Positions 1 to 10,915 of a stretch of 64,000 bases of DNA are shown one piece after another. The translations under genes were made by a program, and so were the position numbers. The notes beneath the pieces were generated by a model. That model searched no databases. It saw only the letters and a list, made by a program, of their open reading frames with translations, and had not been told where the DNA came from. Numbering within the stretch: the first letter of the stretch is position 1; each line of letters opens with the position of its first letter. The DNA comes from Limnoperna fortunei (lineage: Eukaryota; Mollusca; Bivalvia; Mytilida; Modiolidae): positions 65,217,898-65,281,897 of the forward strand of contig OX104123.1 in the NCBI GenBank assembly GCA_944474755.1. The letters run 5' to 3'.

Positions 1-510
1 TTTCAACGAGAACCACGACCTGCGTAGGAACACTGACAATCCTACTTATTAAGGGTGAATTCAAAAAAACATTACTTCATTTCTCGAACTCATAACCACG
101 TGATGGACACACAGGTGATCAATAACTAATAACTGCAAACAATAGATTTCTTTAAAACATGAACTCGCACCAATTATCATATTTGAGTAGAGTCCTTGGT
201 ATTAGTGAAAAACCAGATGACAAGACATGCAAATAAAATATCTGATACAGTACACAGTATTCAATCCATATCGCGCATCTTAAACGCGCATGCACCTTTC
301 ACTATCGATAAATTTACGTTTGGAGTCTCTATGACAGTTTCGTTTAAAGTGAAAATAAATGTGCCAAAAATATGAACACTGCATTATGGTAAATGAGAAA
401 TGATTGCAAGCATTTATTAATGGAATCTTTCAGCTGTAGTCAGAAATGCGAATAGCTTAGAAAAACTAAATAATACCACTGCCTACTGAACTTTGTTTTT
501 GTTTTTGTTT
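1..510. other. AT-rich sequence, no gene seen
   Basis: No open frame with protein-like character and no recognisable repeat. The last 20 bases are a T-rich tract that could act as the polypyrimidine tract of the splice acceptor at 511-513. Confidence 0.5.
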
Positions 511-521
511 CAGATCCTAAA

Positions 522-638
522 ATGCATAACTACACGTCATCAGGGAAAATTTCCGTTAATTCTGGAAACGTACTATCCATTTTAACAATATTTCTATGTA
601 CTCTTATTGATGACAGCCATGCCGAAATTTTTTTCAAG
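522..638 (+). CDS. Candidate first coding exon encoding a signal peptide
   Basis: Seen: a T-rich tract ends in CAG at 511-513, eight bases before an ATG at 522 with A at -3. The frame stays open for exactly 39 codons to AAG at 636-638, followed by GTGAAA, a usable splice donor, so the exon would end in phase 0. The peptide has a polar start, a hydrophobic core (VLSILTIFLCTLI, residues 17-29) and then DDSHA before EIFFK, giving an S-H-A type signal-peptidase site near residue 34. Inferred: the signal-sequence exon of a secreted or membrane protein, with an intron in the 5' UTR. Beyond the donor the frame runs on only to a stop at 702-704. No second exon could be tied to it; an acceptor at about 33.14 kb would be phase-compatible but is unsupported. 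The family is unknown, and chance occurrence in AT-rich DNA is quite possible. Confidence 0.28.
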
Positions 639-1614
639 GTGAAATACAGAAATGACAGGAAACATATTCAAAAAACAAATACTTTGAATGTTTTATTTAT
701 ATAGCAGGGTATAGCTAATCGCCAAATCATAGTCGTCGTGTTAAATTACTTATAATGTCGACAATCGTTGTCTAAACTTCACTTTTACTGTTTTAACAAC
801 TTTCAATACAACTGGTAAACAACGATGGAAAAAGAGAAATTAAAACAATTAAATGTGAAATAATAAATAAATTAGCGAAAATACTTTACATCGAAACATT
901 TTTGTTCCAAGGGCCACCCTAAATAACCCCATTTATGATTTCGGATTTGTACGTGTTTAGGAACTGTACTTGTCTTTATCGCGAAAAATCATAAACATGG
1001 CTTTTCTTTTGGGCGTAACATAAAAACTTTCAATTAACAAAATTCTTATCAAAATGTTGATCGGAACCATTAACTTAATTCTATTTTCACGATTTCAAAA
1101 ATTAACAGATACAAAATATTGATGTAGATTTAGATATACCTACAAACTAATTAAACAAAGTAATTATTTATTTTAAAACAAGTTTATTTGCTCTTAACGT
1201 GAACGTAAATATATCTTATCTGACAGTAGACATTCAAATCAAGAAAAAAATGTACGAACTGACGTTATTTTAAAAGTACAAGATAGTATAAAATAAGAAC
1301 AGCGAATGTCGTTAGGAACGAAAACTAGTTTTTTTTCGCTATTAATATACGCATTTGTTTTTGTAATTTATTATTTTGGTTTATCTGTGCTAGTCTTTAT
1401 ATACGTGTGAAAATAATTTCCAGAAACTCGTTCTCTTTCAATAAAGATTAAACAATAGAAATATTTTACATTATTTTATATGAGTCGATTTTATCAACGT
1501 ATTTGGTCAAGTATATATTACCTACTTCCCCGTCCGTGGAACCGAAGTGCACCCATGTTTAAAAACATTAATATGACCTAAACTTTGTTGTACGCTCGTC
1601 TGTATACAATTTAT
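639..1614. other. AT-rich intergenic or intronic sequence
   Basis: No coding signal, RNA gene or repeat recognised. Confidence 0.45.
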
Positions 1615-2300
1615 ATGACCTAAAGTGTGCAGAGTTGCCGACCAATATCTTCGAGCTTTCATCTTCATTTCAGCATGCAAGTATTCGTCGTGTATATATG
1701 TACATAGTAAACTGGCAATCATGGATTATCGGGGAAATCTCTAGGGCTTGGGAACCCCGCATCCTACATCTACAAATAATATCCAAGTTTATGATCTCTT
1801 TTCTTTGCATTTTACCATCAGCTCTTCACGCTTAGCTTTTTTCCTGTTCATCGTTCTTCTCCTATACCGTACAAGTATGATCTTCTTGGTGTCAGTAAAA
1901 TACTTCGTTTCAAAAACCGGATGATGAATCCTGCGTTTTTGCCTTCTCCTGCTTTACATTTCTCTATATGTCGAGCATATATCTGCTACTTTTTTAACGC
2001 CTGGTTGTATCTCTAAGTTTATGTGCGACCTGTTATGAAGAAAGGAAATGATCCAAGGTTTTTTACCACACAAGTTTATCTGCTAGTTTCTGTCTTTCGA
2101 GGTTTACAGGTGTTGGAAGAGTATCATATATTGCCCGTACGAGAAACTGAAGCTGATGTTGGTGTATCTCCAGGCGTTGGTGTAGCTTGGTTGTTTTTGT
2201 TCAACTTCCCACCTTGTCCATGTCAACTCCTCTGCTTGATGGCCCTCTTCTGTTATGTCTCGATCTTTTTTGGACTGGGTTATATCATGCTTTTAAACGC
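1615..2300 (-). pseudogene. Decayed reverse-transcriptase-type polyprotein, C-terminal region
   Basis: The minus strand is purine-rich, and translated across stops and frameshifts it gives a string of motifs in the order I associate with the C-terminus of a reverse-transcriptase protein family abundant in invertebrate genomes. In order: an ELTWTRWE stretch near 2.22 kb; after a frameshift, RAIYDTLPTPVNL near 2.12 kb, like the family's 'VYD-LP-P-NL' segment; TLDHFLSS near 2.05 kb, like 'TLEHILS-C' of a degenerate zinc knuckle (the cysteine positions are stops or replaced); then, in another frame, an ELMVKCKEK and FVDVGC segment near 1.8 kb, like the 'Y-ELV-ECRE-GW' and 'PVEVGCRGF' motifs; finally a weak helical tail ending near 1.62 kb. 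At least two frameshifts and several stops make it non-functional. The assignment rests on remembered family patterns, not a search. The catalytic RT core is absent. The GTG-initiated 113-codon open frame on the plus strand is a shadow of it. Confidence 0.5.
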
Positions 2301-2990
2301 ATTTTCTATCTGTTCCGTTTGTTTATTTCCAGTTCTTACTTTTCATCTATCAATGTTACCGTGACGTCTTTTGTGACGTAGTCTGCTTTCTGCTTCCGAG
2401 ACCTCTCTAGTGTCTATCGCTAGTTCTTACTCGACTTCTCGTTAATCTTACTTATCATCTTTAGGAATCTTGAATCATTGTACCAGAGATGCAATTATGA
2501 TGTTGTGTTGTAGAACCATAAAGTTGTTAAGCTTTGTAGTTCGTAATTGACAAGAAATGCTTCTCTGCCAAAGGGGTTTTCCTTGGTTCTAAGGCTTCCG
2601 GATTTCTGCCAAAGGGGTTTTATTAGTTCTACGGCTTCCGTATTTCTGCCTAATACATACTGCATGTAAGTTTTAAAATTCCCAATCAAAAGTAAAACTA
2701 CATTAAACTTTATTGACAAAAACTTTGAGATTGGTATCAAACAATTTACTTACGTTGTAATAACTTTTGTTTCACACAAAATAAATGAAGTATCAACATT
2801 TTATACCACTGTAATTGACATATATCTGTAGCTAGAGGCAATAACACGCTTGGAGTTATAGTAGTAAAACAATAAAATTTATATCCTTAGTATGTTAAGT
2901 TTTATTCTTAAAAGTATATATTGAGTTTGAATACAAACTTTAAAACATATGATAAGACGTATTACATATACTATAAGCTAATACTCAACT
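2301..2990. other. AT-rich sequence with a short tandem duplication
   Basis: A roughly 41-bp motif beginning 'tctgccaaaggggtttt' occurs at 2564 and 2605, with a third partial start at 2645. It is otherwise featureless. Confidence 0.5.
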
Positions 2991-3497
2991 GAGTTACTGG
3001 TGGCCTCGGTGGACGAGTGGTTACGGTAGTTATTCTAATATTGGTCTATCAACACTGACGTTGCGGGTTTGAGTCTCACTGAGTTACCGGTGGCCTCGGT
3101 GGCCGAGTGTTTACGGTAGTTATTCTAATATTGGTCTGTCAACACTGACGTTTCGGGTTTGAGTCTCACTGAGTTACCGGTGGCATGGGAGGCCGAGTGG
3201 TTAGGGTAGTTATTCTACTATTGGTCTGTCAACACTGCCAACAGGTTACGGGTTTGAGTCTCACCGAGTTACCAGGGGCCTCGGTGGCCAAGCGGTTAAG
3301 GTAGTTCGTCTACTATTGGTCTGCCAATAGTGAGTCTCACTGCGGGCAGGGTGTGATCGACTCTAATCTTAATTGACACGGATTGCCAGTTTTCCTACCA
3401 AAGGTCGGAGGTTTTTCTCCGGAATAAAAATGGACACCATGATACAGGTGAAAAATTGTTGAATGTGGCGTAAAACATCATTCAAACAACAAACAAT
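2991..3497 (+). mobile_element. tRNA-derived SINE (family A) with four tandem tRNA-like heads
   Basis: The tRNA-Ser/Leu-like head, with A-box-like 'tggccgagtggtta' and B-box-like 'gggtttgagtctca', is present four times in a row, starting at 2991, 3081, 3171 and 3266 (periods 90, 90 and 95 bp). Only the last head continues into the SINE body ('cttaattgacacggattgcc', 'ccaaaggtcggagg') and the 3' module ('atggacaccatgata', 'gtggcgtaaaacatcattc') with an A/C-rich tail. Internal pol III promoters are a known property of such SINEs. The head multiplication is unusual. The heads are too diverged for a working tRNA gene. Confidence 0.8.
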
Positions 3498-4006
3498 TAC
3501 CGAATTACCCCCTCTCTGTAACTTCAGAGAGTTCTAATTCAAATTATTTCAAATTAGCCTATGCATGTTACTACATGTATTTACGTTGCAGTTATTTTAA
3601 TTAGACTGAGAAAAGTTTGAAAATAAACCACCAATATAAGATGGAGAAATGGTTATACGGACAGTCACATATAACAACAAAGACAGACTGAAAACAGTAT
3701 ACCCCGACCCCTTAAGGGGCGAGGGACATATTTTAATGCTGCATTTAACTACATGAATCCACGTATGCTCTTACAGAGCTTTAAAGTGGAAAAATACATT
3801 TCGTACATTACTGGTACACGCAGCAATTATACTACAAACATCTGAATAAACCAAGCAGGTACATAGTTATAAGAATCGGTGACATTAAATAAACCGGTTA
3901 AAAATAAGAACTGGACACAAGTCGCAATATATACATATTACATAGAAACTAATTGGGTACATATATTCGGGGTTTAAAAAACAGGCAAGTGGTTAAATAG
4001 GTATAT
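3498..4006. other. No gene seen
   Basis: AT-rich sequence without recognisable coding or repeat structure. Confidence 0.45.
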
Positions 4007-4180
4007 TGGGGCCGGTCGGTGCGGTGGCCAAAGGGTTAAAGTAGTTAGTCGTCTACTTTTGTTCACACGGTCTATAAACTACTGAGGTAGTCAGTTTGAG
4101 CCTTTTGTTGCAGGTTGGGGGTTTTCTCGGGGTACTCCGGTTTCCACCCCCTCCAAAAAATAAACAAACAAATAAAAAAA
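4007..4180 (+). mobile_element. tRNA-derived SINE relative, truncated
   Basis: The head 'ggtgcggtggccaaaggg' followed by 'ttaaagtagttagtcgtcta' resembles the family A head. The middle is divergent, then comes 'gggggttttctcggggtac' and an A-rich tail with (caaa)n. It may be a separate subfamily or a chimeric copy. Confidence 0.6.
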
Positions 4181-5595
4181 CTTCACTGATTTTTGGCTTG
4201 CCTTTGTAAACAGTTCCTTTTTCCCAGGTTGAAAGTGTATTTTGTTTTGAGTAGAATGCTTGACGTGAGCTCATAGCTCCAGGTGAAAGCAGCGATTTAA
4301 ACAATACAATAAACCAGAATTAGCATGCCTAGCCATAAAAATTATTTATTAATCAAAATTGTGCAATACAGGGGTTATCCTATCGAGCCCTATTTTGGGC
4401 TATTTTTGCTGGGTTCCACTTTACTCGCAAGGATTGATTGTTTTCCGGTCAAAAGTCTGAGATTCCCAACGGAAACTCTGATTTCTTCATCCAATAAAAT
4501 CCTGTATGTTTTCCTAAAGCTGTAAAATTGTGGAAAGAGACCTATACGTGCATTAAAATAAACACAAATAAACAATCATATCTCTACCAGGTATAAGACG
4601 ACCAAAGTCATCTTATTTTGACTTTTTCTAGACAGTCTATCCCCATTTTTAAATAAATCGAAATTTCTGTACCATAACAATATGCACTTGGTTGATTAAA
4701 ACTATAACCCTAACTTTCATTGCATTGAGGAACGCTATTCCGGAAATTTATGTGGTCTATAGTCACGTGGGTCTAGTAATATTCTTTCACTTTCAATTTC
4801 AGTCAGAAAATAGTGCGTATGTCCTTAATTAGATCTTAATATTATTATGTTCAATTCTAACCTGGAAAACTTTATCCTCAATTTTTTTCCAAAAAGTCAA
4901 ATTTATATATTCTGGAATTATGATCTGCTGACTAGTACTACTTTGTACGATCTCTGGACTGGTTCCTGGTATTCCTATATACCTACTACTGGTAACCCTG
5001 TACTGGTTCCCACTTACCATCGCTTTAATTTTAAATTATATTTAATGATTTGTAATAATAGCAATAGTCGTGCTTCCAGTTGCTCCAAATTATCAAAACC
5101 TAATCGTTTGTTTATATCGGTCTATTACTGGAGATTATGTATCTGTGATTTATATTGTTTCAGTTGTCATAGCAGCGGGGGCTTGAATGATAAACAATCA
5201 AACTATTATTTTTTTTTAAACGTAACGCTATTTGTAGAAGTAAATCTGTACATCTGTATAAAGTACAACGTAATGTTTACATGGTAAACAGATATACCAC
5301 AATAATAGCATAAGGTTATTAAGCTGTGTAATGCTATTTCATCTTTCTTTGAAATACATAATCTTCCTATTTTCAAAAATGGTGTTCTAATTGAACGGAC
5401 ACGTGTAAGGATCTTTCCCGCCCATTTCCCAGAATAAGACAAATGGCTGGATATGACAAAGCAGAGGTAAACTATTAAGTCTAACACAGTTTTTTATTGT
5501 TGATGTTAACCTTTGTTTACTACATTGAAAACAAGTAAACACACACACGGAAAATAAATGTGCTTCTTATTTTTCTTTCTGAACGCGATAGATGA
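4181..5595. other. AT-rich sequence; chance open frame only
   Basis: A 146-codon open frame at 4847-5287 has no recognisable domain, is dominated by F, Y, N and S from AT-rich codons, and is about the longest expected by chance in this much AT-rich DNA. Nothing else was seen. Confidence 0.45.
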
Positions 5596-5810
5596 TGACG
5601 TATTTGGAGATGGAGAGTGCCACGCTCCTTTTGTAGATTTCGAAAACGGTATGCTCACTGCAGCCACTATAAACTAGATACTTTCCAAAGCATGATAGTC
5701 AAAATTATATTCCTGATGTCCGTCCCCTTTTCCCCTTGATTTATTGTTTGTTAACTTTGTTCTTGTCTTGAACATAGATGAAATGTTGCTCGCAGGACGT
5801 AAAGCTAATC

Positions 5811-5841
<31 letters not shown>

Positions 5842-5842
5842 T
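5596..5842 (+). mobile_element. SINE family B, 5'-truncated, (aatc)n tail
   Basis: It shares 'ggagagtgccacgctc', 'ttgtagatttcgaaa' and the 3' module ('gaacatagatgaaatgttgc', 'ggacgtaaagc') with the fuller copies at 8.6 and 61.9 kb. It ends in about eight (caat) units. Confidence 0.75.
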
Positions 5843-7555
5843 GAACGCGATTCCTCGTTTATTGTCGGTAGAAATTTGAAAAGTGATTAAACTAGATCTA
5901 TTTTCTAATGCGTGTCTATCATTTGAATAAAAATATCCAGGTGTTAAAAGCCAGAAATATGAAAAAACCTGCCAAATGATTTGAATTTTCCTTAGTTATC
6001 GGAATGTTAACGTTCGTATGTACTTTTCATTTGATTTATGCTAAGTAATTATATCTTTTTTAATCTGACAGTTGATATATATTTTTACGATACCGTATAC
6101 TTATTTATTTCTGATCTAAAACAGGTTTTTTTTTCTTAAAAGTGCGTTTTACTTTTTTAAAGAATTTTGTGAACGCCCGTTTATGTCGCCAAATTAGATA
6201 TCTATACCGTTTTTTAAAAACAATGAAGTATCTTTTGATAAGTAAATTGAAAAGTTTTAAGTTTCTGTGTCTACAAATAAAAGCGAACGGGGAGGAAGCA
6301 GAAACGATAAATGTTTAGGAGCTAACAATGAACCTAAGGAAACAGTAACACTAAATTGTTAGAAGTTACTTAAAGGAACGTGAAATGATTTACTTAAACA
6401 TTTGAAAAGCACCATACGTTAAAAATTTTCTGTGACACTTAAATAAGAAAAAAATCATGTATAGAAAAGCCTAACTGTAAAACAACGGCCTTAATTATGA
6501 ATTGACTTAAAGTGAACAGCCGTGATAGTTTTTGGTAACACCTTTTTAACGAAACGAAATTAGTTCGTTGTAAAATAATTAATGCCTCGTCGCTTTTTTT
6601 TTTTTTTTTTGTTTGTTATTTTTCAACAAAAACTTTCAGTAATCGATACTCTGTGCCGCCAGGTAAATTCATAATATATATTATATATATATAGATAGAT
6701 AAATCGTAACCAATACGTATTTATAAAGATCAAAATTGATTGGCTAAAATTTTACAAGTAGGTGTGATTATTTTTGCTAGTGTGTTTAGTATGAAAAAAT
6801 ATCAAGCTGTTGAAGAATGCTAATTATATAAGTTACAATTATATAACAAGTAATAACAAATTTCACAGTAAAGATGTAAGGTAGTTTTATGTACTTCCGT
6901 GCCCCTCCACCCTAACATAATAATAAAAATAATTTAAAATTTAATGGTTAAAGATTTTAAGTAGTTACTTTCATAACTCTGAACCGCCCACCGCTAAACT
7001 CTTACCAGAGAGTCCTTGCATCAGACTATAAGCACATATTGCTAAAAATATGCGGTAGAAAATAATTGATATTTTATCATCATTTTGTGATTTTACTGCA
7101 CGTAGAGCTTTTAAACAGATAAGAATAGTGCTATATCGATTAAACAACCATTTCTATTCAATTTCATCTTTTATATCCACAAGTCGTATTTAAAATATAT
7201 CTGTGGGTTAAATATAAAAAAATTGGTAGAATTTCATCCCCAGAGAGCAGCGCCCTCTCAGTGTCTGACATTAATATAAACATCAATCAGCACATCGTTA
7301 CAGATTACGAAAGCACTTTTAGTTCTGTTTCGGAATACCTCTGTCATCATTACCCAGTTTCTTCGGTATCTTAATTGCTAAATGTTAACAAACGTCTGCA
7401 CTTTTACTTTGCAGATTAAAATAATTTCTATTTCATGACAGATGTATTACCTATATTCTCGTGCTTCAAGTAAAATGGAATTTATATATTGGACCAATTT
7501 AGATTTTTATATGATGTGTAAATTACTATGTATTTGTTCTGGATTATAGTCTTTT
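5843..7555. other. AT-rich sequence, no gene seen
   Basis: It holds a long T run near 6593-6610 and a (TA)-rich run near 6675-6695. No coding signal or recognised repeat. Confidence 0.45.
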
Positions 7556-7725
7556 ATTTGTTTAAATTGGCTTTAACGCCACTTTCAGCATCTTTTTAGC
7601 TATATCGTGGCGTCCAAATTTTATTAAGCTAGAAAGTCGTCGTACCCGTAGTAATCTCCGACCTTTGTTAATAAAACTGATAATCCTTGTCAATAAGGTT
7701 GGAGTCAAGTACACCCTGTCCTCCG
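7556..7725 (-). mobile_element. SINE family A, 3' part
   Basis: Reverse complement of the family A body and 3' module: 'ggctttaacgccactttcag', 'atatcgtggcgtcc', then diverged 'taatctccgacctttg' and 'aatccttgtcaataagg'. The tRNA-like head is missing. Confidence 0.7.
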
Positions 7726-7763
7726 TTTGTACGTATTTCCCTTTTGTTTCCTGTTATCTTCTA

Positions 7764-7850
7764 TTCATCACGTGATCCGTCAACACTGACGTTACGAGTG
7801 TACTCGGCAGGGTGTACTCGACTCAATTCTTAATTGTTCGTTTGTTTGTT
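7764..7850 (+). mobile_element. SINE family A, internal fragment
   Basis: 'cacgtgatccgtcaacactg', then 'ggcagggtgtactcgactc' and 'cttaatt', matching the region between the tRNA-like head and the body, in the opposite orientation to its neighbour. It ends in (gttt)n directly before the 31-bp minisatellite. Confidence 0.6.
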
Positions 7851-7859
7851 TGACTACAG

Positions 7860-8255
7860 CATTTGTGCAATGGGGATCCTCAGGCTACAGCATGTGTGCA
7901 ATGGGGATCCTCAGACTATATAATGTGTGCAATGGGGATCCTCAGACTATGGCAGTTGTGCAATGGGGATCCTCAGACTATGGCAGGTGTGCAATGGGGA
8001 TCCTCGAACTACAGCAAGTGTGCAATGGGGATCCTCGACTATAGCATGTGTGCAATTGGGATCCTCAGACTATGGCAGGTGTGCAATGGGGATCCTCGAA
8101 CTACAGCAGGTGTGCAATGGGGATCCTCAGACTATAGCAGGTGTGCAATGGGGATCCTCGGACTTCACTGTGTGTGCAATGGGGATCCTCTGACTACAGC
8201 AGGTGTGCAATGGGGATCCTCGGACTTCACTGTGTGTGCAATGGGAATCCTCGGG
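7860..8255. repeat. 31-bp minisatellite, about 13 copies
   Basis: Units start 'gcaatggggatcctc', so each carries a BamHI site (ggatcc), followed by a variable 'agactatagcaggtgt' half. Starts at 7867, 7898, 7929, 7960 and onward give a 31-bp period. Since 31 is not a multiple of 3 and the unit has no stop in any plus frame, overlapping open frames of up to 150 codons arise that cycle through the three frames; they are not genes. Confidence 0.95.
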
Positions 8256-8571
8256 CTTCACTGTGTGTACATCATTCTGTCGAATGTTCAGAAATCTAAT
8301 TTGAAAACTGTATGAGATGTTGAATACACAAAATATTTACCAACTTCTGTCAAATTTGCTGAAATGTACTGGTCATTAAGTCTGGAAGAATGAGAACAAA
8401 TTTCTTTTACAATTCCATCATATCTAGCGCATTTATATGTGTGCATTCGTTTTGATATCGGTTAAAACAGAAGGACTATATAACACAAAATGGGAAACCA
8501 ATTTTTCCCGCATGCCAACTTTACTATACTATGATACGGGTTTAAACTTCGTGCAAATATTCGTCTCTTAA
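8256..8571. other. No gene seen
   Basis: AT-rich unique-looking sequence between the minisatellite and a SINE. Confidence 0.45.
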
Positions 8572-8932
8572 CTGGAAGGGTTTCCAGTGCTCGACCCTCA
8601 GAGCAACCTAGCGCGTCCCTGGATGGAGGATAGGGGAGGCCCTCTGGTTGGGGGGGGGGGGTTTGTAAGTCTGGCCGCAGTCCGTAGTGGGTGACGTGTT
8701 TGGAGAGTGCCACGCTCTTTACGTGACAAAGACCCTTTTGTAGATTTCAATACCAAAAGCTTAAATCCTCATACATACTTTTCCGGTAACAGTCAACATT
8801 ATGGTCGTTTTGTCCCATCCCACCCCTTGTTTCCGTTGGTTTTTTGTTTGTTTTCTTGTTCTTGTCCTAAATATAGCTGAAATTCTTTTTGTTGGACGTA
8901 AAGCAAACATCCAATCAATCAGTCAATCAACC
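8572..8932 (+). mobile_element. SINE family B, near full length
   Basis: The 5' part ('ttccagtgctcgaccct', 'gcgcgtccctgg', 'gataggggaggccctct') is followed by a 12-G run, 'ggagagtgccacgctc', 'cttttgtagatttc', 'catacttttccgg', 'tgtcccatcccaccc' and the tail module 'cctaaatatagctgaaatt', with (aatc)n. It is collinear with the copy at 61.9 kb. Confidence 0.8.
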
Positions 8933-9384
8933 GCTTGCAACTTATAAAATGTAGAGAAAGAAAAATCAGTGTTTTGAAGAATCAAATCTTGCTTCTAAAT
9001 GTGATAAGTAACACATCGGAAACAATATTTTGGTTTCAGCTATGTTACATTTAACAATTGAAACTGTTTATTGAAATTAATCTGACAGTTAAAACTATGG
9101 CTTACTATCCCGATAATAACTATGGTCGTAACATTTTTAAAGTATTTCACGTCAATACTGATTATCAACATTTAAGCTTTTATTACGTCACATATTATCT
9201 CACTACGCCACCTTTGTAATCCTCGTAAATGCAAATGTAGTATCTGGTCAACTATCTAACCAATCCGCTCTCAAGCATCAAGTCAACTGACAGTATCATC
9301 TAAGAAGTTGGACACGATATTGTTTAAAAGAAACCACAAAAGATATGTCGAAACTGCCAATTGTTCAAAGAACAGTTAGGTAGG
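8933..9384. other. No gene seen
   Basis: AT-rich sequence without identifiable features. Confidence 0.45.
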
Positions 9385-10010
9385 TATTTCCCTTGCCAAG
9401 ATGAGCAATGGAGAAGTCACCAGGTCATTAGACTAATGTTAAATGTTTGGCCTATAACGGTGCTACTGTACCTGTTTATGGAAGTTATGTCCCTTTAGGA
9501 GTCGTAAAATCTGTTCTGTCAAAATACATGTAAAATGCACATTTTTCATTATTTGACTTTTATAGTCTTTCTTTCTTTCATTTGTTATTGTTATTTCAAT
9601 AGCAATGTTCACGTTAAAAGGTCAATATCGACAATAAACGTTTACCTTGAGTACATTTTTAGGGTAATGTCTCAAGTAGGTTGGTTCCCGACGTAATATT
9701 CAGTATGCCTTCGGAATATACCGGGAACCAGACTATGTCTCAAGGTGACCAATGGTAAAGACACTATGTCTCTACGACTAATTGTTTCCATGTTGAGGCC
9801 AAGTGCAGCTCTATAATAACTGTTCATGTGAGTTATGACCATTTAAGGAGACGTCATATTTGTTTGATCAAAACATTAAAATGTTGCGTTCATATGTGAA
9901 AAGCATTTTTTCTTAGTTTTTAGTCTATGTTTTACCAGTATTGAGTTATGTTGATAACTATGTCCAAGGTCAAAGGTCATCATCATATATATTTCACCTC
10001 AAGGCATTTG
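9385..10010. repeat. Diverged tandem duplication, about 350 bp
   Basis: Two diverged halves share the same series of words: 'gaagttatgtccctttagga' near 9480 against 'gagttatgaccatttaagga' near 9828; 'ctgtcaaaatacat' against 'ttgatcaaaacatt'; 'gagcaatggagaagtcacc' against 'gaccaatggtaaagacac'. The period is about 348 bp. The origin is unknown; an old transposon fragment is possible. Confidence 0.5.
9667..9744. mobile_element. 58-bp hairpin insertion flanked by 10-bp direct repeats
   Basis: The direct repeat 'atgtctcaag' occurs at 9667-9676 and 9735-9744. Between them is an imperfect hairpin with arms 'ggttcccgacgtaatattc' and 'ggaatataccgggaacc'. It looks like a miniature foldback insertion with a target duplication; coincidence within the diverged duplication is the alternative. 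Confidence 0.4.
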
Positions 10011-10915
10011 TCATGGTCATATTTCAAAATGAATAATGATGAAGACCTGTGTTCTTCACGATTTTTGTCTTTATGATCTTTAAACATATTCCAATGCATC
10101 AACTGGTATAAGCTCCCCCAAATTGTTTTTTTTTTCGAAATGTATAATCAAGGCCTTTAGACTTCCACCCAACGGTTGACTGTATCTATTACGGTTTCTG
10201 AGTTTTCGGTGGGGAGACAGCTCTTAAAGAGTTAAGCAGCGTCGGCAATTAATGGGTACCCAATACATGTACCTGTCACCAAACACCAAAATTATATATA
10301 GCTTACTTTTAAAGTTACGTGATCTTGAAAAGTTATTGGATTAAAGATTAATTATCCGAAGAAAAACATTGAGGACTTCACTTTGGAATAGATAGATCTT
10401 TAAAAAGGTGAAGATTAGAAGCATACATGTCAGGTAACACGACATAAAAATTAGAATAAGGCAACATTTGATCATTATACAGGATGTTATAAATAAAACA
10501 TTATGTAAGCAAATGAGGACGAAAATTTATTGACGCAATAAATCAAAGTTATATGTCAATTATACACTAGTAATATTCCCCCACCGGATTTACCTCGTTT
10601 CCGACTTTGCCCACACTTAATTTTTCTTTGATGTTATTACTTTTTTTTCGTTCTGGTTCTGCTTTACGTTTTTTAATTAGATTCCACGTGCTTGTATTTT
10701 TGTTTAGATACGTTGTGTCCTTGCGAACGTGATCGATTTGATTTTTACATGTACCGGCAAACCGGTACGGTTTTCTGCTTTAGCCATGGCCGTAAATAAC
10801 ACGGAGTTATGTAGGCAGTAGCCTCCTGTTGCGAAGCTGCAATAAATACAGAACAATATAAAAGTGCATGTAGATTACAGAAATAAAAGTTCAAACACTA
10901 ACACATTCATAATTA
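10011..10915. other. No gene seen
   Basis: AT-rich sequence. A small inverted repeat, 'gtaccggcaaaccggtac', lies near 10752. Nothing else. Confidence 0.45.

Noticed and set aside
2023..2364. 113-codon plus-strand frame with hydrophobic stretches
   Set aside because: It begins with GTG and lies antisense to the decayed RT remnant; its hydrophobic residues come from the T/C-rich complement of a purine-rich coding strand.
2991..3290. Tandem tRNA-Ser/Leu genes
   Set aside because: The heads lack a pairing acceptor stem and a good anticodon arm, and they lead into a SINE body.
4847..5287. 146-codon open frame
   Set aside because: No domain, AT-driven composition, and about the longest frame expected by chance in this much AT-rich DNA.
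7863..8315. 150-codon open frame with CNGDPQ/QWGSSDY/AMGILRL repeats
   Set aside because: The 31-bp unit cycles the three reading frames of one stop-free repeat, so all three plus frames are open.
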